From Gammaproteobacteria bacterium (GTDB lineage Bacteria > Pseudomonadota > Gammaproteobacteria > Pseudomonadales > Azotimanducaceae), in assembly GCA_027295975.1 (NCBI GenBank), contig JAPUJX010000017.1:1-5433 (forward strand): a DNA stretch of 5,433 nucleotides, given 5' to 3'. Positions 1-5,433 of the stretch are shown in pieces; positions within the stretch are counted from its first letter, which is position 1, and each line of letters starts with the position of its first letter. A program made the position numbers and the translations under genes. The notes under the pieces are model-generated. The model was not told the origin of the DNA. It saw nothing but the letters and a program-made list of their open reading frames with translations, and made no database searches.

Positions 1-1394
1 TGTTCAGTGGCCTCGGTTCCCTCTCGTAGAACGATTGCAGCAGCGACCTCTTCACCCAGCTTCTCGTGCGGTAGGGCGAATGTAACCACCTGCTCTACCG
101 CCGGATGATCCATCAGCACATCGTCCACCTCGCGCGGGGAGATCTTCTCGCCGCCCCGATTGATAATCTCTTTGAGGCGTCCCGTGATGGTCAGATCGCC
201 GTCCTCGTCCGTAACGCCCTGATCACCGGTTCTAAACCAGCCATTGGTGAAGTTCTCGGTGTTGGCTTTGGGGTTATTCTCGTAACCCGGGGTAACGTTG
301 GGACCACGAATGACCACTTCACCCACCATACCGGTCGCGAGCAACGAGCCCTGCTCATCCATAATCGAGACTTCCGGGCCAGCGGCGGGACCCACGGTAC
401 CGGGCTTGCGCCGGCCAGGGGGCAGTGGATTGCAGGTCATCTGGTGTGCTGCCTCGGTCATGGCGTAGGCTTCGACCACAGGCGCACTGAAAACCTCCTC
501 CAGCCGTTGCATCACCTGTGGGGGCAGTGAAGCCGAGGAGGAGCGAATGAAGCGGAGGGGCGTCGCATCGATGATTTCCTGATTCCGCCCGGCAAGGCCC
601 AGAATCATCTGGTGCATCGTCGGCACCGCGCTGTACCAGGTTGGTTTCGCCTCCGCCAACCAGGCGAAGAACCTCAAGGCATTAAAGCCCGGTGTGCAGA
701 GCACACTGGCTCCCGCACTCAGGGTCGATAGAATCGCCGCCATGAGGCCGTGGATGTGAAACAGCGGCATCACATTCAGGCAACGATCGCTCGGCGTCAG
801 CGCCAGCGTCCGCTGGATGTTGTTCGCGGAGGCGAAAATGTTTCGATGGGTCAGCGGCACGATTTTCGGTCGAGACGTGGTCCCCGAGGTATGCAGCACC
901 AGGGCCACGTCTTCAGGGCCGGCCAGTCCCCCAGGAGAAACTGCCTCTCCCGCAACCATGCCCTGGCCAGGTGCGATTTCAAACAGCCCCGCCGGCATGC
1001 TTTCGTTAACCGCCATCTCGAGCAGCGGAATGTCGAGCGTGCCCGCGGCTTCGACTGCGGGTGAGGTGCTCCCTTGCTCTACTACAAGCGCCTTCGCCCG
1101 GAGGTCCGCCAGATAAAACTCGAACTCCCCCTTCCGGTAGGCGGGATTGAGGGGCGCGGTGGTCGCGCAGGCGGCAATCGAGACAAATGCCACCGCCATT
1201 TCCGGGCCGTTCGGCAGGACGATGGCCACACGGTCGTTGCGGCCGATACCCAGCCCGTTCATCCTTGCGACAGTCTTTTCAACCTGCTCCCGCAAGCCCT
1301 TGTATGTGAGTCCCTCGCGATTGTTTCCAGCAATTGCAAGGGCGTCGTCCTGACCCGTTGAAAGCAGGTTCGTGATCGTCGAGCGGTTGGACAT
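1..1394 (-). CDS. AMP-forming acyl-CoA ligase, oxalyl-CoA synthetase-like (AAE3/Pcs60 branch), C-terminus cut by window edge
   Basis: This frame is open from the ATG at 1394 to base 1 and gives 464 residues without a stop. The family (ANL adenylating enzymes) activates a carboxylic acid with ATP to an acyl-AMP and passes it to CoA, usually in the cytosol. Visible motifs, in order, are the phosphate-binding loop HTSGTTSRPK (168-177), MPLFHIHG (209-216), the AMP-binding YAMTE (310-314), GWFRTGD (385-391) and the hinge GRLKEIINRGGEKISP (405-420). The SGTTSRPK loop, the His-Gln just after the TE motif, NPLPPG and GPNVTPGYENNP strongly recall plant AAE3 and yeast Pcs60 oxalyl-CoA synthetases of about 510-540 residues. 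About 50 residues are therefore missing, including the catalytic lysine of the last motif. The start fits the family N-terminus, with only a weak GGA/GAG-type ribosome site. It lies 49 bases downstream of the SDR gene on the same strand, so an operon is likely. Ligase identity is certain; oxalate as substrate is inference, and related enzymes act on other small acids such as sulfoacetate. Confidence 0.93.
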   Translation of the reverse strand, partial: MSNRSTITNLLSTGQDDALAIAGNNREGLTYKGLREQVEKTVARMNGLGIGRNDRVAIVLPNGPEMAVAFVSIAACATTAPLNPAYRKGEFEFYLADLRAKALVVEQGSTSPAVEAAGTLDIPLLEMAVNESMPAGLFEIAPGQGMVAGEAVSPGGLAGPEDVALVLHTSGTTSRPKIVPLTHRNIFASANNIQRTLALTPSDRCLNVMPLFHIHGLMAAILSTLSAGASVLCTPGFNALRFFAWLAEAKPTWYSAVPTMHQMILGLAGRNQEIIDATPLRFIRSSSASLPPQVMQRLEEVFSAPVVEAYAMTEAAHQMTCNPLPPGRRKPGTVGPAAGPEVSIMDEQGSLLATGMVGEVVIRGPNVTPGYENNPKANTENFTNGWFRTGDQGVTDEDGDLTITGRLKEIINRGGEKISPREVDDVLMDHPAVEQVVTFALPHEKLGEEVAAAIVLREGTEATE

Positions 1395-1443
1395 CTCTCG
1401 ATCCAGTTTTATTCCGGCAGTTGCGAATCCCCGAGGGTCCTTC

Positions 1444-2184
1444 TCAGCCAAAAATGGGGTTCGTTCCCCCGAAGGCATCGACGGCAGTACCGGTGATCGC
1501 CGAGCTGGCTTCCGATACCAAAAACACGCCCAATGCCGCAATCTCTTCCGGTTTCATCAGTTTCGGATTCTCTTCTCTACCCTTGCTCCCGAACGCCTCT
1601 CGATAGCCCTCCGTATCGACGCCACCCGGGCAGATGCAGTTCACGTCGATACCGTGGTCCTTGACTTCGGCGGCCACACTCTCGGTCAGGCTGATCAATC
1701 CGGCTTTCGTTACCCGATAAGCGCTGCGGCTCTTGGCCCCCTTTCGACCGCCGATGCTCGCGATGTTGATTATTTTGCCAAACCGGTTCTGAATCATGCA
1801 GGGTAAAACAGCCTTTGTGAGCAGTGCCGCCCCCGTGAGGTTCACATCCATCACCTGCCTCCACATACCGGAGTCGAAATTCACCAAGTCGATGCGAGGA
1901 TGGATGATAGCGGCATTGTTGATCAGAATGTCGATCCGTCCAAATCGGGACAGGGCCTCGTGCGCGATCCGCTCAATGTCGCTCTCAAGACTCAGGTCTG
2001 CGGTCACAGCTAGAGCCTCCATTCCCATGCGTCTGATCTCGTCCGCAACGGCTTCAATCGATTCAGTGGTGCGAGCAGTGGCCACCACCTTTGCCCCCTC
2101 ACGGCCAAAGGCGAGAGCCATAGCCTTTCCTATGCCCCTGCTCGCCCCGGTTACAATGGCGATCCGGTTTTCAAGTTTTCCCAT
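1444..2184 (-). CDS. Short-chain dehydrogenase/reductase (SDR), classical type
   Basis: The 246-residue protein has the usual length of classical SDR enzymes, which are cytosolic NAD(P)-dependent oxidoreductases of alcohols and carbonyls. The nucleotide-binding motif TGASRGIG is at residues 12-19, NNAA at 89-92, the catalytic Asn at 115, Ser at 143, and Tyr156 with Lys160 in YRVTK; PGG follows at 186-188. Arg16 in the glycine motif and Arg38 after the second strand suggest NADP(H) preference (inference). A hydrophobic, glycine-rich C-terminal stretch with ITGTAVDAFGG is typical of FabG-like SDRs. The start was set at 2184 because AAGGAG lies six bases upstream and the product begins directly with the family N-terminus; an ATG at 2238 would add 18 unconserved residues. 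The ligase gene follows 49 bases downstream. The substrate cannot be predicted; automatic naming as 3-oxoacyl-ACP reductase would be unsafe, because this subfamily serves many pathways and no fatty-acid synthesis genes are adjacent. Confidence 0.95.
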   Translation of the reverse strand: MGKLENRIAIVTGASRGIGKAMALAFGREGAKVVATARTTESIEAVADEIRRMGMEALAVTADLSLESDIERIAHEALSRFGRIDILINNAAIIHPRIDLVNFDSGMWRQVMDVNLTGAALLTKAVLPCMIQNRFGKIINIASIGGRKGAKSRSAYRVTKAGLISLTESVAAEVKDHGIDVNCICPGGVDTEGYREAFGSKGREENPKLMKPEEIAALGVFLVSEASSAITGTAVDAFGGTNPIFG

Positions 2185-2190
2185 CGGCCT

Positions 2191-2196
2191 CTCCTT
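2191..2196 (-). promoter_or_regulatory. Ribosome binding site of the SDR gene
   Basis: The minus strand reads AAGGAG here, six bases before the ATG at 2184. This near-perfect Shine-Dalgarno match decides the start in favour of 2184 over the upstream ATG at 2238. The adjacent TATACT (2199-2204, minus strand) looks like a -10 box, but a transcript starting from it would begin inside or after this site, so it is not called a promoter. Confidence 0.85.
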
Positions 2197-2279
2197 ACAG
2201 TATACTTCCAAAATGGGTGCTGAGGCTCGGGTCAACAATTTTGCGAGTCAGCGGTCGCTTTCCTATTTTCCTGCGCGAA

Positions 2280-2299
2280 GTCGAGGGACAAGCCTCGAC
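2280..2299. repeat. Perfect 7-bp inverted repeat (hairpin or operator candidate)
   Basis: GTCGAGG (2280-2286) and CCTCGAC (2293-2299) are exact reverse complements around the six-base loop GACAAG. No T-run follows on either strand, so it is not an intrinsic terminator. It could be a regulator binding site for the divergent promoters, or one part of a dispersed intergenic repeat together with the next hairpin. Which of these applies cannot be told from a single copy. Confidence 0.55.
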
Positions 2300-2321
2300 C
2301 TTGCATGCCCGGGTGGGCCGC

Positions 2322-2338
2322 GCCGTCCCCGGCACGGC
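2322..2338. repeat. 5-bp inverted repeat with 7-base loop in GC-rich spacer
   Basis: GCCGT (2322-2326) pairs exactly with ACGGC (2334-2338) around CCCCGGC. It lies 22 bases after the previous hairpin, with GCATGC and CCCGGG palindromes between them. The cluster of palindromic GC-rich words resembles dispersed intergenic repeat units, but a short stem in GC-rich DNA can also arise by chance. Confidence 0.35.
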
Positions 2339-2464
2339 AAACAGCCTTTTGCTTCCAGCCAGCTCTTTCCACGCACGAAACCGTCCGACAGGCTGTTAGC
2401 CCGGTCTGCTTGTGTCGGGATTCACGTTGCCATCGCAAACAGGGCGTTGGCATGATGCGGCGCT

Positions 2465-4417
2465 GTGAATACACTTCATCCAGGTCGCGGGTGGAGGATT
2501 CTGGCGATCTGCGGGTTAACCTTAACCATCGGTGCCGGATGCCTCAAGCGCGACTCCCCACCCGGCGCCGACACATCGCAACCGGATCAAACGCGCACGG
2601 AGGCGGTGGCGCGCGCATCCACCGCTCCCTCCACCCTCGACCCCGCCATCCTCGAGCGCCGCGCCTTCGGTGAAGCCCCCAGCCTCGCGGAAATGGTGGC
2701 CCGCGGAGCGCTTCCCCCGGTCTCCCAGCGTCTGCCGGAGAATCCTCTCGTGCTCCGCCCCGTCGCGGAGATCGGACGGTATGGCGGTACCTTGAGAAGA
2801 GCCCTCACCGGCGACATCATCCAACGGGCGGGAATCTCGAAGACCATCGAGGAAAATCTCTTTGAATACGAACGTCCGCTCCCGAAAAGCATCCAGCCGG
2901 ATCTCGCCGAGAGTTACCGCTTTGAGGATGAGGGGAGGGCTATTGTCATAAAGATAAGGAAGGGTCTGCGTTGGTCCGACGGCGCGCCCTTCACCGTCGA
3001 TGACATCCTTTTTTGGTATTACGATGTCTTATGTAACCAGGATGCCCGCGACCCGAACGAGGGGGTGCCGGAGACGAATTTCTCCGCCGGTGGTCAGCTC
3101 TACGAGTTTACCGCGGTCGATCCGGTGACCCTGCGGATCACTTCCATCCAACCCCTCGGCCGTATCTTAAATAGGTTCTGCTTTGGATTCGCGGCCCTGC
3201 CGAAGCATGCCTACGGCAGGTTCCATCCGAAGTACAATCCATCCTCCACCTACGCCATCTTCAGGGAGCGGACCACCCGGACTCGTCGCATCATGGAACC
3301 CGGCACCCCGCTGATGGCGCCGTGGGTTCCCGTGGAGTGGATCCGCGGCCAGCGGCTCCGCTACGAACGGAATCCCTATTACTGGAAAGTAGACACCGCC
3401 GGCAACCAACTGCCCTATGCCGATGCCGTCCTTTTCACCGTCCACGAAAGTCCCCAGATGATCCAATTGAAATTCATCAACGGGGAGATCGATCTCTTCG
3501 GCCGGTATTATCAGCCCGATATGGCGACCGTCCTGCGAAGCGGGGAAAAAGAAGGCCGTTACCAATTGCGGATCACCGGGCCGGATCGGGGACCCGCTTT
3601 TTATCTCAACTGGGACACCCCGAAAACCCAATTGCGGACCGCTTTTCGGGATAGGCGAGTCCGCATCGCGCTATCCCATGCGATTAACCGGGAGGAAATC
3701 AATGTCGTCGTGTTTAACGGTCTCTTGGAACCGAGCGGTTTTTCATTCGCGCCCGTGAGCCCTTACTTCTCACGGCAAGACTACCTGAAGTATTCCCAAT
3801 TCGATCTGGAAAAATCGAGAGCCCTCCTGGAATCCGCGGGCTACCGGGATGGTGACGGCGACGGTTTCCGGGAGCACGCCGACGGATCACGTTTCGAGTT
3901 CGCCATCGACGTGCGTAGCAACGCCCCTAGCGATGTCCATCTGTGCGAACTGGTCGCCGACCACTGGCGCGAGATCGGCGTGAAAGTGTACCTCAACCCG
4001 GCCCGTCGGGACATCCTTTGGCCGCGCCGCACAAACGGCACCTTCGATGTCTTTATCTGGGCCCAGGAGGGACCGGCCGATCCTCTCAGTCGGCTGCAGG
4101 ATTGGGCCATTCCTTCGCCCAATCGACCATTCTGGCACCGCAACGCGCACCGCGAGGCGCCGGATTGGCTGAGGGAGGCACATACTTTGTTCATGCGAGC
4201 GAGAACCACCATCGATCCCGGCCGGCTGCGGGAGCTCATGGAACGGGCGCGAACGCTATATTCCGAGAATATCCCGGCTATCGGCATCGGCTCCCAGTAT
4301 ACCGTCTGGGGTGCCAACCGCCGTCTGGGGAATGTCCCTCTCGAGAACACCGCCGCTACCGTCTACCGCGGCTGGAGCCGCCCCGTCATGCACGAGCAGA
4401 TCTTCGTGCGAGAGTGA
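2465..4417 (+). CDS. ABC transporter substrate-binding lipoprotein, family 5 (peptide/oligopeptide type)
   Basis: The 650-residue product is a family-5 extracellular solute-binding protein (SBP_bac_5), longer than the common 500-550 residues. It would be anchored outside the inner membrane and deliver peptides or other bulky solutes to an ABC permease. Residues 1-26 form a lipoprotein signal: arginines at 8 and 11, a hydrophobic stretch (12-24), then IGAGC with Cys26 as the lipidated residue. The -3 position is Gly rather than the usual Leu. YGGTLRRAL (106-114) begins the mature domain; IRKGLRWSDGAPFTVDDILF (164-183) and VRIALSHAINREEIN (399-413) are family hallmarks, and YRDGDGDGFRE (460-470) is an acidic loop common in this group. 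The start is the GTG at 2465: an in-frame stop at 2453-2455 excludes anything upstream, and the product then has a proper signal peptide. No Shine-Dalgarno match is evident. No permease or ATPase follows; an insertion sequence begins 19 bases after the stop. The ligand is unknown. Confidence 0.93.
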   Translation: MNTLHPGRGWRILAICGLTLTIGAGCLKRDSPPGADTSQPDQTRTEAVARASTAPSTLDPAILERRAFGEAPSLAEMVARGALPPVSQRLPENPLVLRPVAEIGRYGGTLRRALTGDIIQRAGISKTIEENLFEYERPLPKSIQPDLAESYRFEDEGRAIVIKIRKGLRWSDGAPFTVDDILFWYYDVLCNQDARDPNEGVPETNFSAGGQLYEFTAVDPVTLRITSIQPLGRILNRFCFGFAALPKHAYGRFHPKYNPSSTYAIFRERTTRTRRIMEPGTPLMAPWVPVEWIRGQRLRYERNPYYWKVDTAGNQLPYADAVLFTVHESPQMIQLKFINGEIDLFGRYYQPDMATVLRSGEKEGRYQLRITGPDRGPAFYLNWDTPKTQLRTAFRDRRVRIALSHAINREEINVVVFNGLLEPSGFSFAPVSPYFSRQDYLKYSQFDLEKSRALLESAGYRDGDGDGFREHADGSRFEFAIDVRSNAPSDVHLCELVADHWREIGVKVYLNPARRDILWPRRTNGTFDVFIWAQEGPADPLSRLQDWAIPSPNRPFWHRNAHREAPDWLREAHTLFMRARTTIDPGRLRELMERARTLYSENIPAIGIGSQYTVWGANRRLGNVPLENTAATVYRGWSRPVMHEQIFVRE

Positions 4418-4436
4418 AGAAGATTGATGTCCTGGT

Positions 4437-4460
4437 TGAAGTGCTCCCCCATCGTTGGAC
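4437..4460. repeat. Terminal inverted repeat of the IS3-family element (orfB-proximal end)
   Basis: The 24 bases start TGAAGTGCTCCCCC and end GTTGGAC. This matches the IS3-family end pattern TG...TG..CCCC....TTGGAC that I know from several IS3 subgroups. It lies 120 bases beyond the orfB stop, in the expected place and orientation. The partner repeat is outside the window, so the boundary rests on pattern recognition. Confidence 0.7.
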
Positions 4461-4503
4461 AAGAATGAGGGTTAAGATGTATATGAAAATGGCTGGATGG
4501 TGA

Positions 4504-4563
4504 GGGTCTTGCCTCTTCCGAGAATGGGTATCTATAACTCGTCGGAGGAAGGGGCAAGAACCC
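4504..4563. repeat. Imperfect 16-17 base inverted repeat in the 3' non-coding part of the IS
   Basis: The left arm GGGTCTTGCCTCTTCC (4504-4519) pairs with the right arm GGAAGGGGCAAGAACCC (4547-4563), with one bulged base and one mismatch (a G-U wobble in minus-strand RNA). The loop is 27 bases. It lies just downstream of orfB, so it could stabilise or end the transposase transcript, or block read-through from outside. No T-run follows on the minus strand (the next bases are CTCACC), so it is not a standard intrinsic terminator. Confidence 0.6.
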
Positions 4564-4580
4564 GGTGCGAGTGATTACGT

Positions 4581-5408
4581 TCATGCGGCCTCCTTGCGCT
4601 GTGGTTCCCCGTGGGCCTCGGCCGGTGTTTGGTCACCAAGTGAGCTGTGGGGCCTGCGGTGATTGTAGAACTCGAAGTAGACACTGAGATGTCGCCGGGA
4701 GTCCGGCAGATCGCCATACTCTCGTAGGTAGACTTCCTCATATTTGACACTTCGCCAGAGCCGTTCGATGAAGGCGTTATCCAACGCTCGTCCACGACCG
4801 TCCATCGAGATGGCCACTCCCAGGCGCTCAATTCCCCCGGTCCAGGCATCACTGGTAAACTGGCTGCCCTGATCGGTATTCATCACCGTAGGTATACCGT
4901 GCGTTTCCACCGCCCGCTTCAGACATTTCAGGCAGAAGGCCGTATCGAAGGTATTGGATAACTCCCAGGCGACCACCTTGCGACTGAACCAGTCCATGAT
5001 CGCAACCAAATACACGAAGCCCCCTTCGAGCCTGATATAGGTAATGTCCGCACACCAAGCCTGATTGGGCCCATCGAGCTTCATGGACTTCATCAGATAC
5101 GGATACACCTTATGCCCGGGCGCTGGCTTGGACAGGTTCGGCTTGGGGCATTGCGCCTCCAGCCCCATCAAGCGCATCAATCGGCGAATCCGCTTGGGAT
5201 TTACCCGGTCTCCTTCACGCCTCAAAACGCGCGTCATCTGCCTCACCCCGTAAAAGGGATGATCGGTGTAAATCTCGTCCATCCGTCGCATCAAGCTCAA
5301 GTTCTTAGCGCTTTCGCCCCGTGGCCTGTAGTAACTCGTAGATCGAGCCAATCCCACCAGCTCACATTGCCGTTTCACCGTCACTTTCCGATCCTGCGAT
5401 TTAATCAT
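4581..5408 (-). CDS. IS3-family transposase OrfB (DDE integrase catalytic subunit)
   Basis: The 275-residue protein is a full-length OrfB, the catalytic part of the IS3 transposase that cuts and joins element ends by the figure-eight/circle route known for the family. Residues 1-30 hold the conserved QCELVGLARSTSYYRP entry, and about 38-95 form the helix-turn-helix_21 region with HPFYGVRQM (50-58). The rve integrase core follows: Asp121 in WCADITYI, Asp179 in NTDQGSQFTS and Glu215 in NAFIERLWRSVKYEE. This gives the DD(35)E spacing, with Lys222 seven residues after the Glu as expected. The C-terminal YNHRRPHSSLG (about 250-260) is also typical. The ATG at 5408 overlaps a TGA in another frame as ATGA. 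The same frame stays open upstream to the window edge, so the natural product may be an OrfAB fusion made by -1 frameshifting. The frame is undamaged, so the protein could be functional. Confidence 0.96.
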   Translation of the reverse strand: MIKSQDRKVTVKRQCELVGLARSTSYYRPRGESAKNLSLMRRMDEIYTDHPFYGVRQMTRVLRREGDRVNPKRIRRLMRLMGLEAQCPKPNLSKPAPGHKVYPYLMKSMKLDGPNQAWCADITYIRLEGGFVYLVAIMDWFSRKVVAWELSNTFDTAFCLKCLKRAVETHGIPTVMNTDQGSQFTSDAWTGGIERLGVAISMDGRGRALDNAFIERLWRSVKYEEVYLREYGDLPDSRRHLSVYFEFYNHRRPHSSLGDQTPAEAHGEPQRKEAA

Positions 5409-5433
5409 CGTCCGCTTTTCAGCGATGGAGCTG
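5405..5433 (-). CDS. Possible 3' end of IS3 orfA (last codons only)
   Basis: IS3 elements carry orfA immediately upstream of orfB, overlapping it in the 0 frame while orfB is in the -1 frame. The frame in that relation ends at the TGA at 5407-5405, overlapping the orfB ATG as ATGA, and the visible codons read APSLKSGR. Another stop at 5421-5419 in the third frame is also possible. With only nine codons visible, identity rests on position alone. An A-rich GAAAAGC stretch nearby is not a standard slippery heptamer. Confidence 0.35.

Larger units (their letters stand above)
2185..2464. other. Divergent intergenic region, 280 bases, with small inverted repeats
   Basis: This gap separates the minus-strand SDR-ligase pair from the plus-strand binding-protein gene, so it should hold both promoters. 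No strong sigma-70 pair is evident. On the minus strand, TTGACC (2230-2235) has no good -10 box at normal spacing. On the plus strand, TTGCCA (2427-2432) and CATGAT (2451-2456) are spaced 18 bases apart, but this would start transcription almost at the GTG at 2465. The middle (about 2280-2340) is GC-rich and holds two perfect short hairpins, listed separately. An 8-base inverted pair, AACAGCCT (2340-2347) and AGGCTGTT (2390-2397), encloses 42 bases. Short open frames here have no ribosome site or recognisable product and are not called. Confidence 0.6.
4437..5433 (-). mobile_element. IS3-family insertion sequence, one end present, other end outside the window
   Basis: The element is defined by its intact orfB transposase on the minus strand and a terminal repeat at 4437-4460 that begins TG, as IS3-family ends do. 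About 120 non-coding bases (4461-4580) lie between the terminal repeat and the orfB stop and contain an imperfect hairpin. OrfA and the opposite terminal repeat lie beyond 5433, so total length and target duplication cannot be measured. The bases just outside, GGT (4434-4436), are the candidate three-base duplication. The intact reading frame and full DDE set suggest a recent, possibly active copy (inference). Assignment to the IS3 family is firm; the subgroup is not assigned. Confidence 0.88.

Noticed and set aside
105..1361. Several plus-strand open frames opposite the ligase gene (for example 105-530 and 1074-1361)
   Set aside because: They are antisense shadows of a continuous, motif-rich ligase frame; none has a recognisable domain or ribosome site.
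2199..2204. TATACT on the minus strand as a -10 promoter box for the SDR gene
   Set aside because: Transcription from it would start about where the ribosome site lies, removing it, and no -35 box sits at normal spacing.
2185..2238. Earlier in-frame ATG at 2238 as the SDR start
   Set aside because: It would add 18 unconserved residues, whereas the ATG at 2184 has AAGGAG six bases upstream and yields the normal SDR N-terminus.
1372..2455. Plus-strand frames 1372-1806 and 1796-2455 opposite the SDR gene
   Set aside because: The SDR frame on the other strand has every catalytic motif; the antisense products are basic, low-complexity and unfamiliar.
2232..2474. Small minus-strand 80-residue frame and overlapping plus-strand frames in the divergent spacer
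   Set aside because: No ribosome site and no recognisable product; the frames run through palindromic GC-rich DNA and overlap the lipoprotein start.
3943..4503. 186-residue plus-strand frame crossing the binding-protein stop and the IS boundary
   Set aside because: It runs out of frame inside the binding-protein gene and ends within the IS end; such a junction-spanning product is not plausible as a native gene.
4504..4563. Intrinsic terminator at the IS hairpin
   Set aside because: There is no run of T after the stem on either strand; kept only as a structural repeat.
4363..4584. 73-residue minus-strand frame starting at the orfB stop (ATGA overlap)
   Set aside because: It crosses the hairpin, leaves the IS and ends antisense to the binding-protein gene; composition is proline/serine/histidine-rich with no known domain.
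1..5433. CRISPR array, tRNA/rRNA genes, toxin-antitoxin pair, phage or defence genes
   Set aside because: I scanned for regularly spaced repeats, tRNA-like cloverleaf ends and characteristic protein motifs and saw none.

Overview
The window looks like an ordinary stretch of a GC-rich bacterial chromosome from a Gram-negative-type organism. It holds two catabolic-looking genes on the minus strand, a large peptide-type ABC transporter binding lipoprotein on the plus strand, and one end of an IS3-family insertion sequence. The long family-5 solute-binding protein and the GC-rich, hairpin-bearing intergenic DNA would fit the Verrucomicrobiota/Planctomycetota group. That is a weak impression; nothing in the window fixes the taxonomy.

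Layout. Positions 1-1394 (minus) carry most of an AMP-forming acyl-CoA ligase whose C-terminal end lies beyond the left edge; its motifs best fit the oxalyl-CoA synthetase (plant AAE3 / yeast Pcs60) branch. Positions 1444-2184 (minus) carry a complete 246-residue short-chain dehydrogenase/reductase with an intact Asn-Ser-Tyr-Lys catalytic set and a strong ribosome binding site. The two genes lie 49 bases apart, SDR first, and are probably co-transcribed. A divergent 280-base intergenic region (2185-2464) contains two short perfect hairpins. Positions 2465-4417 (plus) encode a 650-residue family-5 extracellular solute-binding lipoprotein. Nineteen bases after its stop codon, an IS3-family element begins at 4437 with a recognisable terminal repeat. 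The element runs off the right edge: orfB (4581-5408, minus) is intact, and at most the last few codons of orfA are visible.

How they work together. The ligase and SDR plausibly act in one pathway on a small acid or its CoA ester and the related alcohol or carbonyl compound; the substrate cannot be read from the sequence. The binding protein would deliver a peptide or another bulky solute to an ABC permease, but no permease or ATPase gene is visible, and the IS sits where the next gene of such an operon would start. I found no RNA genes, CRISPR array, phage genes or convincing novel system. The points most worth checking are the IS junction, the ligase substrate and the structured intergenic DNA.
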